From Planctomycetota bacterium (lineage in GTDB: Bacteria; Planctomycetota; MHYJ01; JACPRB01): DNA of 7,728 nucleotides. The DNA is taken from NCBI GenBank assembly GCA_016200125.1, contig JACQFK010000222.1, positions 1 to 7,728 on the forward strand. Reading direction: 5' to 3'. The notes beneath the pieces are model-generated. The model saw nothing but the letters and a program-made list of their open reading frames with translations, did no database searches and had not been told where the DNA came from. How positions within the stretch are numbered: position 1 is the first letter of the stretch; each line of letters opens with the position of its first letter. Position numbers and translations under genes: made by a program. This document shows positions 1 to 6,254 of this stretch, piece after piece.

Positions 1-171
1 GAGCAGATCGGGTGGATGGTAGGCGTGTTCGTGATCGGCTTCGGGATCTCGTATCACGTCGTGAACCAGGCGGCGTCGAAGGTGGGGAAGGAATTCCTGC
101 CGGATGCTCCGCCCACGGCCCCGGCGGCTCCGCCTCCTGCGGCGCCCCCGGCTCCGCCCGCGGCCAAGTAG
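1..171 (+). CDS. C-terminal end of a membrane-anchored protein with a Pro/Ala-rich tail (5' truncated)
   Basis: An open frame enters from the left edge and ends at TAG (169-171), giving 56 visible residues. Visible residues 5-21 (WMVGVFVIGFGISYHVV) form a hydrophobic stretch that could be one transmembrane helix. A short polar segment (about 22-35) follows, then a low-complexity tail of Pro and Ala from about residue 36 to the final Lys. I recognise no family. It is the only plus-strand gene in the window and converges on the lipoprotein gene, with just 3 bp between the two stop codons. A strong intrinsic terminator begins 20 nt after its stop, which supports this being a real transcribed gene. 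The start, the full length and any catalytic domain lie outside the window. Confidence 0.6.
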   Translation, partial: EQIGWMVGVFVIGFGISYHVVNQAASKVGKEFLPDAPPTAPAAPPPAAPPAPPAAK

Positions 172-174
172 CGG

Positions 175-909
175 CTAGTTCTTAAACACGAACTCGACGT
201 CAAGGGACCCCTTGGCGTCGAGTTTTGTTTTCTGGGTCTTCACGCCGAACTTCTCGTGCCAGGCCTCGATCTCGTACTCGCCGGGCGGCAGCCCCTTGAG
301 CTCGAAAGTCCCGTCCGTTCCCGTGACTCGGAAGAAGGGGTGGGAGAAGACGCCCACGTAGCCCCTCATCCAGGGATGCAGGTCGCACTTCACGTTGAGG
401 ACCATCTCGGGCTTCCGGAGCTTGACGGTATTGGTGACCCCCATCCCGAGCAGCGTGAAATTGAAATCGCCCTGGGAGCTGAAGCCGTGGATGTTGTGGG
501 CGGTGGGGTCATGGTTGACGAACTCAATGACCTGGCTCGTCATCGCGCCCGCCACCCGCGGCACGTAGATGCACTTTTCGTTGGCGACGCTCAGGGGCTC
601 CTTGGGCCACTGGAAGACCTGCTTCTCCAGGCCCGACTTCACGTAGACGAGCGCGTTCTGGAGCCGGCCGTCCTTGACCAACACCGCCTCGTCGTAGGCG
701 GGGCCGCTGTGGCGCGCCGCGCATTCGGCGTTTCCGCCGATGGGAAGCTTGAGGTTGGCGGGCGGGGTCCCGTCGAAGGTCACCTTGCCCTTGATCGTCC
801 CGGAGGTTTCGGGATCGATGACCGTCGGGGTGACGACCGGATCGACGTTGGGGGTGGAGTCATCGCAGGCCCCCAGCAGAAGCGTCAGGGCAAGGAGGAT
901 CCTGCTCAT
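175..909 (-). CDS. Cupredoxin-like lipoprotein with a C-terminal carboxypeptidase-regulatory-like domain
   Basis: A 244-residue predicted exported protein. The N-terminus has a short hydrophobic signal ending in the lipobox LGAC, so Cys15 would be lipidated and the protein anchored in the membrane facing the periplasm or outside. A Thr/Pro linker (about 18-35) leads to a beta-rich region. This contains the plastocyanin-like motif HDPTAHNIH (133-141) and CDLHPWM (175-181). His138, Cys175, His178 and Met181 are candidate type 1 copper ligands. Cys63 and Cys113 could form a disulfide. From about residue 190 the sequence TGTDGTFELKGLPPGEYEIEAWHE resembles a carboxypeptidase regulatory-like beta-sandwich; it is given here by residues 196-219. 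Related proteins are often labelled methylamine utilization protein, but nothing nearby supports that pathway. The start is 5 bp after the stop of the DUF1844 gene and has only a weak AAGTAGG as ribosome site, which suggests coupled translation. The last codons encode the terminator of the opposing gene. Copper binding and an electron-transfer role are inferences. Confidence 0.85.
   Translation of the reverse strand: MSRILLALTLLLGACDDSTPNVDPVVTPTVIDPETSGTIKGKVTFDGTPPANLKLPIGGNAECAARHSGPAYDEAVLVKDGRLQNALVYVKSGLEKQVFQWPKEPLSVANEKCIYVPRVAGAMTSQVIEFVNHDPTAHNIHGFSSQGDFNFTLLGMGVTNTVKLRKPEMVLNVKCDLHPWMRGYVGVFSHPFFRVTGTDGTFELKGLPPGEYEIEAWHEKFGVKTQKTKLDAKGSLDVEFVFKN
191..231 (+). terminator. Rho-independent terminator of the left-edge plus-strand gene, inside the opposing CDS
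   Basis: A 9-bp arm AACTCGACG (191-199) pairs perfectly with CGTCGAGTT (216-224). Inside it, T200 and G215 can form a U-G wobble, and CAAGG (201-205) pairs with CCTTG (210-214) around the tetraloop GACC (206-209). The hairpin runs straight into TTTTGTTTT (223-231), the T-tract expected on the plus strand. It starts 20 nt after the TAG at 169-171. On the minus strand the hairpin lacks a following T-run and precedes the stop codon of the lipoprotein gene, so it should act only on the plus-strand transcript. Confidence 0.85.
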
Positions 910-914
910 GGGAC

Positions 915-1349
915 CTACTTCTTGTTTCCCATCATCGGGCCCTTGGGATTCGGGGGCGGCGGGGTGGTGATCCTCACGAAGTGCATCCGCACCTCGTCGA
1001 GGACCTGCTTGAGCATCTCGGCCTCTTCCTTGGAGAGGTTGCCCTTCGTCTTCTCCTCCAGCATCCCCAGCATCTCGATCATCGTCTGGGACTGCTGGAG
1101 ATCCTGGTGGACCTGGCCGGTCATCGGGTCGCGCATGGCGCCCATGTAGAGGAGGGCCTGCGACGCCAGCGACTCGACGAGGCCGCCGAACATCGGATGG
1201 GTCTTCGCCTCGGACTTGGGGAGCGCCCCCGGCGCGCCCGGGGCCGCCGGCGCGGCGGGCGGAGGGGGGGCGGCCTTCGCCGAGTCGAGCTCCTTCTCAG
1301 CCTGCGCGCGCCGCTTCCAGTCCTCGTCGACGCGCTTGCCTTCGCTCAT
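915..1349 (-). CDS. DUF1844 domain protein
   Basis: A 144-residue protein with no signal peptide or membrane segment, so probably cytoplasmic. Residues 1-24 are charged ([14 protein letters not shown]). Residues 27-44 are a Pro/Ala linker. Residues 54-126 are a DUF1844 domain, recognised from the pattern [17 protein letters not shown], then DP-TG, a helix with [16 protein letters not shown], and a final helix ending LDEVRMHF. The C-terminus is a Pro/Gly/Lys tail. The domain is all helical by appearance and has no known catalytic residues; its function is not established. The ATG shares the ATGA of the pyrG stop (1346-1349), with GGAG about 11 nt upstream inside pyrG. Translation is therefore probably coupled to CTP synthase, and a role linked to nucleotide supply or envelope growth is possible but unproven. 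Confidence 0.88.
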   Translation of the reverse strand: MSEGKRVDEDWKRRAQAEKELDSAKAAPPPPAAPAAPGAPGALPKSEAKTHPMFGGLVESLASQALLYMGAMRDPMTGQVHQDLQQSQTMIEMLGMLEEKTKGNLSKEEAEMLKQVLDEVRMHFVRITTPPPPNPKGPMMGNKK

Positions 1350-2977
1350 ACGGTGACTTTCTCCACGGGCGCCTTAGGGCGCGAGTATTCGAGCGCCGCC
1401 CCGATGAAGCCGCGGAACAGCGGATGGGGCGTCGTGGGCTTCGACTTGAACTCGGGGTGGAACTGGACGCCCACGAACCAGGGATGGTTCTCGAGCTCCA
1501 CCATCTCCACCAGGTTGCCCTCCGGCCAGATGCCGGAGAAGCGCAGGCCGCGGGCGCGGAAGGCGTCGCGGTACAGGTTGTTGAACTCGAAGCGGTGGCG
1601 GTGCCGCTCCTGCACCAGGTCCTTCCCGTAGCAGGCGGCCGCGATGGAGTCGGGCTCGATCCGGCAGGGGTAGCTGCCGAGCCGCATCGTGCCGCCCTTT
1701 TCCGTGATCGCCCGCTGGCGCTCCATCATGTGGATCACCGGATGCGGCGTCTTGGGATCGAACTCGGTGGAATTCGCCCCCTCGAGCCCGGCGACGTTGC
1801 GGGCGAACTCGATGCAGGCGATCTGCATGCCGAGGCAGAGGCCGTAGTAGGGCACCTTGCACTCGCGGGCGTACTGCGCGGCCTTGATCTTGCCCTCGAT
1901 CCCCCGGTGGCCGAAGCCGCCCGGCACGAGGATGCCGCTCACGCCGTCCATGAACTTCGCGATCCCGGACCGCTCGACGTCCTCCGCCGGGATCTTCTTG
2001 ATCTTCACCCGGCAGCGGTTCGCGATGCCCGCGTGCGTCAGCGACTCGTAGATGGACTTGTAAGCGTCGTGCATGTCCATGTACTTGCCGACGATTCCGA
2101 CCGTGACCTCGCTGTCGGGCCGGCGCAGCGTCTCGACGACCTCGTTCCAGCGGGTGAGGTCGGGCCTTTTCCCCGTGAGGCCGAGCCGCTTGATGATCAG
2201 CTCGTCGACCTTCTGCTCGGCGAGCATCTGCGGGATCTGGTAGATCGAGAAGTCGACGTCCTTCTCCTCGATGACCGCCTCCTTGGGCACGTTGCAGAAG
2301 AGCGAGATCTTGGCGCGGACGTCCTCGCCCAGCGCGACCTCGGTGCGGCAGATCAGGATGTCCGGGAAGATGCCGATCTCGCGCAGCTTGCCGACGGACT
2401 GCTGCGTGGGCTTGGTCTTGATCTCCTGGCTTGCGTGGAGGAAGGGGATCAGCGTGAGGTGGATGTACATCACGTTGTCCCGTCCGGCGTCGAGCTGGTA
2501 CTGCCGGATCGCCTCGAGGAAGGGCAGGCTCTCGATGTCGCCGACGGTGCCGCCGATCTCGGTGATCGCGACGTCGATCGCGGGCCCCTCGACGCGCTTC
2601 ACCGCCTCTTTGAGCTCGTTGGTGGTGTGCGGGATGACCTGGACGGTCTGGCCCAGGTACTCGCCGCGACGCTCGCGGGCGATGACGGAGCTGTAGATCT
2701 TGCCCGTCGTGTAGTTCGAGTGGATGTTCACGGCCGAGGTGGTGAATCGCTCGTAGTGGCCAAGGTCGAGGTCGCCCTCCAGGCCGTCCTCGGTCACGTA
2801 AACCTCGCCGTGCTGGTGGGGGTTCATGGTCCCCGGGTCGACGTTGATGTAGGGATCGAACTTCTGCATCGCGACCTTGAGCCCCATGGACTCGAGCAGG
2901 AGGCCGATCGAGGCGCTCGTCAGGCCCTTGCCGAGGGACGAGACGACGCCTCCGGTCACGAAGATGTGCTTGGTCAT
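1346..2977 (-). CDS. pyrG: CTP synthase (glutamine-hydrolysing)
   Basis: A 543-residue enzyme that makes CTP from UTP, ATP and glutamine in the cytoplasm; the E. coli protein has 545 residues. The N-terminal synthetase domain (about 1-270) carries the P-loop SSLGKG (13-18, Lys17), the conserved [10 protein letters not shown] (69-78, Asp71) and the metal ligand Glu140 in [12 protein letters not shown]. The C-terminal class I glutamine amidotransferase domain (about 291-530) has the oxyanion-loop PGGFG (352-356), nucleophile Cys381 in YGLCLGMQ and the His507/Glu509 pair in QFHPEF. All expected catalytic residues are present. The frame stays open upstream to 3586, but that extension is out-of-frame kdsB. 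The start at 2977 fits the family N-terminus [10 protein letters not shown] and has GAGGG 7-8 nt upstream. It overlaps the kdsB stop by ATGA and the next gene by ATGA. CTP from this enzyme is the co-substrate of its neighbour KdsB. Confidence 0.98.
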   Translation of the reverse strand: MTKHIFVTGGVVSSLGKGLTSASIGLLLESMGLKVAMQKFDPYINVDPGTMNPHQHGEVYVTEDGLEGDLDLGHYERFTTSAVNIHSNYTTGKIYSSVIARERRGEYLGQTVQVIPHTTNELKEAVKRVEGPAIDVAITEIGGTVGDIESLPFLEAIRQYQLDAGRDNVMYIHLTLIPFLHASQEIKTKPTQQSVGKLREIGIFPDILICRTEVALGEDVRAKISLFCNVPKEAVIEEKDVDFSIYQIPQMLAEQKVDELIIKRLGLTGKRPDLTRWNEVVETLRRPDSEVTVGIVGKYMDMHDAYKSIYESLTHAGIANRCRVKIKKIPAEDVERSGIAKFMDGVSGILVPGGFGHRGIEGKIKAAQYARECKVPYYGLCLGMQIACIEFARNVAGLEGANSTEFDPKTPHPVIHMMERQRAITEKGGTMRLGSYPCRIEPDSIAAACYGKDLVQERHRHRFEFNNLYRDAFRARGLRFSGIWPEGNLVEMVELENHPWFVGVQFHPEFKSKPTTPHPLFRGFIGAALEYSRPKAPVEKVTV

Positions 2978-3717
2978 GAAGGAACCCTCTCTCTCAAACG
3001 CTTCACGAAGGCGGCGTAATCCTCGGGGGTGTCGATGCCGCCGCGGGACTTCACTTTCACGATGCCGACCTTGATCTTGTAGCCGTGTTCGAGCGCGCGG
3101 AGCTGCTCCAATTTCTCGGCCTGCTCCAGCGGCGTGGGATCGAGCGTAACGTAGCGCTGGAGGAAGCCCTTGGTGTAGCCGTAGATGCCCAGGTGGAGCA
3201 GGGCGGGCGTCACCGTCCCGTTCGAGTAGGGGATGCGCGACCGCGAGAAGTACAGCGCGTTGTGGTGGCGGTCGACGACGACCTTGACCCGGTGGGAGAG
3301 CAGCGCGTCCTGGGGATTGTCGAAGGGCACGGCCAGCGTGGCCATCTCGGCGTCCTGGTCGAGGAGGTCGATCAGCGCCTTGATGATCTCGGGCTCGATC
3401 TCCGGCTCGTCGCCCTGGACGTTCACGACCTTGGCGCAGTCGATGCCGCGCACGGCCTCGGCGATCCGGTCCGTCCCCGTGGGATGCCGGGGCGACGTCA
3501 TGACGGCCTCGCCCCCGAAGGCCTTCACGGCCTGGAGGATGCGGTCGTCGTCGGTCGCCACCACGATGCGGTCGAGGCCCGGACACTTGCGGACCTGCTC
3601 ATAGACGTGCTGGATGAGGGTCTTCCCGGTTTCGGCGAGGAGGGGTTTTCCGGGGAGACGGGTGCTGGCGTATCGGGCTGGAATGACGGCAACTACAGGA
3701 CCGGCCCCCCGCGCCAT
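2974..3717 (-). CDS. kdsB: 3-deoxy-manno-octulosonate cytidylyltransferase (CMP-Kdo synthetase)
   Basis: A 247-residue cytoplasmic enzyme that activates Kdo with CTP to CMP-Kdo for the LPS inner core. Family signatures appear in order: the nucleotide-binding [15 protein letters not shown] (12-26), ATDDDRI (54-60), [13 protein letters not shown] (75-87) and VNVQGDEP (98-105) with the metal ligand Asp103. HLGIYGY (175-181), the [15 protein letters not shown] helix (196-210) and GIDTPEDY (227-234) with the second metal ligand Asp229 follow. Length is typical of the family. The start at 3717 has GGAAAGGG (3724-3731) about 6 nt upstream and lies just behind a good sigma70-type promoter, so this is the likely first gene of kdsB-pyrG-DUF1844-lipoprotein. 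Its TGA overlaps the pyrG ATG. The extension Met-Ala-Arg-Gly-Ala-Gly before the first strand is short and unremarkable. Confidence 0.97.
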   Translation of the reverse strand: MARGAGPVVAVIPARYASTRLPGKPLLAETGKTLIQHVYEQVRKCPGLDRIVVATDDDRILQAVKAFGGEAVMTSPRHPTGTDRIAEAVRGIDCAKVVNVQGDEPEIEPEIIKALIDLLDQDAEMATLAVPFDNPQDALLSHRVKVVVDRHHNALYFSRSRIPYSNGTVTPALLHLGIYGYTKGFLQRYVTLDPTPLEQAEKLEQLRALEHGYKIKVGIVKVKSRGGIDTPEDYAAFVKRLRERVPS

Positions 3718-3741
3718 GCTATACCCTTTCCGGTTTGCGCC

Positions 3742-3770
3742 AAGATAACGTGCACCCGCGGGATTGTCAA
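3742..3770 (-). promoter_or_regulatory. Sigma70-type promoter of the kdsB operon
   Basis: On the minus strand a perfect -35 TTGACA (3765-3770) is followed by a 17-bp spacer and the -10 TATCTT (3742-3747; 4 of 6 consensus bases). Transcription would begin near 3734-3736. This leaves an untranslated leader of about 18 nt that still contains the ribosome site GGAAAGGG (3724-3731). The position in the 90-bp gap between the CHRD gene stop and kdsB, with the best possible spacer length, makes this convincing. It indicates that kdsB starts a transcription unit separate from the upstream LPS genes. Use of this consensus by the host's housekeeping sigma factor is assumed. Confidence 0.7.
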
Positions 3771-3807
3771 TCCACGTCGCGAGCCGGAAAGACTTTCTAA
3801 AGGGCGC

Positions 3808-5067
3808 TCAGGGAATGATCTGTCCTCGGATTTCACCGAAGGGGAAGCCTGCGGAGCCGACATCGACGTAGGTTTTCGACGTCAGCAGGGCGTTGACGAA
3901 GTTCGAGAAGCTCACGATGCCCTTGGCGGGCGCGGGAATCAGGTGGATCGGCTTCAGGACGGCGTTCGCGGGGCTCGCCGCGCTGCCGGCGACCGCGTCC
4001 ACGTCGAAGATCTGGGGGCCGTTGAAGCCGGGATCGTCCGCGTGGATGAGGACCGACGTCGGCGCGGTCACGTTGTGCGTGACGGAGACCGTCGCCTCGG
4101 TCTGGAGCGCGTTGAGCACCACGCTGGCCGTGCCCGTCGCGGTCGATGAGTTGGCGGGTACGACCGTCAGGCCGTCGAGCGCGGAGGTGAGATGGGCCGG
4201 GCCGATCTGGCCTCGGATCTCGCCGCCGCCGTTGGTGACCGTGTGGATGTTCACGTAGAGCGTGCCGCTCAGGAAGGCATTCACCGCGTCGGCATACGTC
4301 ACGAGGCCGCCGCCGGGGAGGAAGTCCACGGAGGTCAGCGTCACGGTGAGCGGGCTGGTGAAGGCGACCAGCGACAGGTTGAAGACGATGGGGCCGCCGC
4401 CGACCCCCGCCGCGCCGGCATGGATGTGGGCCGCCGTCGTCGCGCTGGTCAGACCGGTGAAGGCCGTCGTCACGACGATCGTCCCCTGGGTCGAGTCGAA
4501 GGCGGCGGTCAGCGTGCCGCTGCCCGTGCCCGCGACCGGAGGGACTTCCTGGGCGCCGGACAGCACGGCGGACGCCACGACGGCGGCGCCGAGCTGCCCG
4601 CGGATCTCTCCCGTGAGGCTGGTGGCGGTGCTGATGAGGATATAGGCGCCTCCGTTGAGGATCTTGTCGATCGCGTCGCCGAAGTTCATGACGCCTGCGC
4701 CCGGCTGCAGCGTGAGATTGGTCGAATTGAGCGTGCCGGTGAGCGGGTTGACGAAGGGCGCGCTGGTGAGGGTGAAGATCACGGGACCGTTCGAGCCCGC
4801 GATGCCGATGCGGATTTCGACGGACGTGATCACGCCGGCTCCGGCGTAGGTCACCGAATAGTCGATGGAGGTCCGGCTGCCCGACACCGTCAGGACGGCG
4901 GTCCCGGTGGAGGGCGTGGCGGTCGCGGGGACGACCTGGCTGCCCCTCAGCTCCGCGTTGACCGTGACCGGGGAGAAGGGGACGAAGAATCCGTTGAACT
5001 TGCAGGCGGGGAGGAGGGCCGCGACGAGCAGGAAGGCGGCGCTTCTCCCGAGATTTCGGCTGGACAT
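3808..5067 (-). CDS. Exported lipoprotein with three CHRD domains
   Basis: A 419-residue predicted surface or periplasmic protein. The signal sequence runs to the lipobox LPAC, with Cys22 as lipidation site. Three CHRD (chordin-type) beta-sandwich repeats fill the rest, at about 35-159, 166-289 and 293-419. Each ends in the signature GEIRGQ (153-158, 282-287, 411-416). The middle repeat is canonical, with AHIHAG (213-218) and YVNIHT. The first has no AHIH, and the third keeps only VLIHADD and lacks the closing NIHT. The frame can be opened at a TTG (5080-5082), but ATG 5065-5067 is preferred: AAGGAG lies 6 nt upstream and would otherwise be coding. The biochemical role of bacterial CHRD repeats is not established; adhesion or binding at the cell surface is a guess. 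It has 65 bp before it and 90 bp after it, so it may be only loosely tied to the flanking LPS genes. Confidence 0.9.
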   Translation of the reverse strand: MSSRNLGRSAAFLLVAALLPACKFNGFFVPFSPVTVNAELRGSQVVPATATPSTGTAVLTVSGSRTSIDYSVTYAGAGVITSVEIRIGIAGSNGPVIFTLTSAPFVNPLTGTLNSTNLTLQPGAGVMNFGDAIDKILNGGAYILISTATSLTGEIRGQLGAAVVASAVLSGAQEVPPVAGTGSGTLTAAFDSTQGTIVVTTAFTGLTSATTAAHIHAGAAGVGGGPIVFNLSLVAFTSPLTVTLTSVDFLPGGGLVTYADAVNAFLSGTLYVNIHTVTNGGGEIRGQIGPAHLTSALDGLTVVPANSSTATGTASVVLNALQTEATVSVTHNVTAPTSVLIHADDPGFNGPQIFDVDAVAGSAASPANAVLKPIHLIPAPAKGIVSFSNFVNALLTSKTYVDVGSAGFPFGEIRGQIIP

Positions 5068-5073
5068 GGACAG

Positions 5074-5079
5074 CTCCTT
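5074..5079 (-). promoter_or_regulatory. Shine-Dalgarno site that sets the CHRD gene start
   Basis: AAGGAG on the minus strand lies 6 nt before the ATG at 5065-5067. Its strength and spacing favour that ATG over the TTG at 5080-5082, which lies upstream of this site and has no comparable site of its own. The resulting N-terminus (Met-Ser-Ser-Arg) gives a normal signal peptide. Confidence 0.8.
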
Positions 5080-5132
5080 CAAAACGGAGGGGGGGCCCCT
5101 ATAAGAAGTACACCCTTGGGGACGCTCCGACC

Positions 5133-6254
5133 CTACATACGGGACGGACCGGGCGCCTCAAACCCCGGTGCCTTGCGCAGGCCCTTCAGGGCCAGGACCT
5201 CGTCGTAGATCTTGAGGTTCGCGTCCAGCACCTGGTCGAGCGGATGGGCGAGCGCCTTGCGCCGCGCCGCCTCGCCCATCGGCTTCCGGACGGCGGGATC
5301 CTCGAGTTTCTTCACCGCGGCGGACAGTTCGTCGATGTTTCTCGGCTCCTCGACGACGATCGAATCGCCGTCGATGATCTCCGAGACGCCGGCGACGCGG
5401 CTGACGATGACCGGGATGCCGCTCGACATCGCCTCGAGGACCGCGTTGGGGAAGGGGTCGTAGAGCGTGGGGAAGATGAAGGCGTCGGCGGCGGCGTAGA
5501 GGTGGGAGACGTCGGTCCGCCGCCCCAGCATCAGGACGCGGGGATGGGAGGGGGCCTGGCCCTCGCCCGCGACCACGAGGCGGGCGGAGGGGACGCGGTC
5601 GACGGCCGCGATGGCGGACTCGAGTCCCTTGCGCCTGAAGCCGCTGCCGACGAAGAGCAGCGTGTAGTCCGACTCCTCGAGGCCGATCTGGTTCCGGATG
5701 AGCCGGCGCGCCTCGTCGCTCGGCTTGAATTCGTTCGCGTCCACGCCGTTGTGGATCACGGCGATCTTGCCGGCGGCGACGCCGTAGTGGCGGACGACTT
5801 CCTCCTTGACGCGATGGGACACGGCCACGATCTTCTTCGAGGACTGGGGAAGGAAGCTCCTGCGTTCGAGGTCGAGCTCGAGCCGCTCCTTGGGACGGAT
5901 CTTCCGCCAGAGCCGGCCGAGGGCGGAGTACGCGGGATCGGTCCGGTCCAGGTACTCGCGATGGGTCCCGCCGCCGAGGCGCAGGATGTCCTGGTACGAC
6001 GTCCGCGTGAACGAGTGGATGATGTCGAAGGTCCCGGCCTGGAGCAGCTTCCGCGACTGGATGTCGAAGGCCTGGTGGCGGAAGATCCCCTCGCCGGGAA
6101 CCAGGTGGCGCTGGAGGCCAGGCAGGTCCGTGATGTGCCGCCCGAAGACGTGCACCTCGTGGCCCCGGGCCAGGAGGCCGCGCGCCAGGTACGCGCACTG
6201 CCGCTCCGCGCCGCCGGCGGGCGTAAATTTCTCGATGACCAGGGCGACCTTCAT
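5133..6254 (-). CDS. GT4-family glycosyltransferase, WaaG-like (LPS core)
   Basis: A 373-residue GT-B fold glycosyltransferase, probably cytoplasmic or membrane-associated, that would transfer a sugar from a nucleotide donor to the growing LPS core. The N-terminal acceptor half opens with ALVIEKFTPAGGAERQ (4-19), where GGAER is the usual GT4 glycine loop. The C-terminal donor half starts near 195 with LLFVGSGFRRKGL (199-211, Arg208/Lys209 likely contact the donor phosphates). It also carries PTLYDPFPNAVLEAM (262-276). Here Asp266 takes the place of the first Glu of the E-x7-E motif, and Glu274 is the second acidic residue, as in WaaG-type enzymes. The frame is open upstream to 6677, but that part is shadow coding of waaF. 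ATG 6254 fits the family N-terminus, shares ATGA with the waaF stop and has GAGGAG 8 nt upstream. The exact donor and acceptor sugars cannot be read from sequence; polysaccharide synthesis is an alternative. Confidence 0.92.
   Translation of the reverse strand: MKVALVIEKFTPAGGAERQCAYLARGLLARGHEVHVFGRHITDLPGLQRHLVPGEGIFRHQAFDIQSRKLLQAGTFDIIHSFTRTSYQDILRLGGGTHREYLDRTDPAYSALGRLWRKIRPKERLELDLERRSFLPQSSKKIVAVSHRVKEEVVRHYGVAAGKIAVIHNGVDANEFKPSDEARRLIRNQIGLEESDYTLLFVGSGFRRKGLESAIAAVDRVPSARLVVAGEGQAPSHPRVLMLGRRTDVSHLYAAADAFIFPTLYDPFPNAVLEAMSSGIPVIVSRVAGVSEIIDGDSIVVEEPRNIDELSAAVKKLEDPAVRKPMGEAARRKALAHPLDQVLDANLKIYDEVLALKGLRKAPGFEAPGPSRM

Noticed and set aside
27..168. Pro/Ala-rich tail of the left-edge gene as a repeat array
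   Set aside because: The codons vary and no fixed DNA unit repeats; it is a low-complexity protein tail rather than a tandem repeat.
1424..3019. Plus-strand open frame of about 531 codons, plus similar long frames at 256-1149, 3085-4149, 4192-5208 and 5244-6395
   Set aside because: They lie opposite well-identified genes, have no recognisable domains, and are rich in Asp, Leu, Val, Arg and Gly, as expected from the antisense of high-GC codons. They are shadows.
2978..3586. In-frame extension of pyrG by about 203 residues
   Set aside because: It reads kdsB in another frame, is Arg/Pro/Gly-rich with no family similarity, and the CTP synthase family starts at the ATG at 2977, which has its own ribosome site.
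3771..3807. Possible terminator after the CHRD gene
   Set aside because: Only a 4-bp GAAA/TTTC inverted repeat with no following T-tract was found, so no terminator is called between the CHRD gene and kdsB.
5081..5100. Small hairpin AGGGG-CCC-CCCCT followed by CCGTTTT between the WaaG-like gene and the CHRD gene (minus strand)
   Set aside because: The stem is only 5 bp and the T-run is short and offset by three bases, so it is too weak to call a terminator, although some termination here is possible.
5068..5132. Promoter for the CHRD gene, based on TTATAG near 5098-5103 on the minus strand
   Set aside because: No acceptable -35 hexamer occurs at a spacing of 16-18 bp, so the match is not better than chance.
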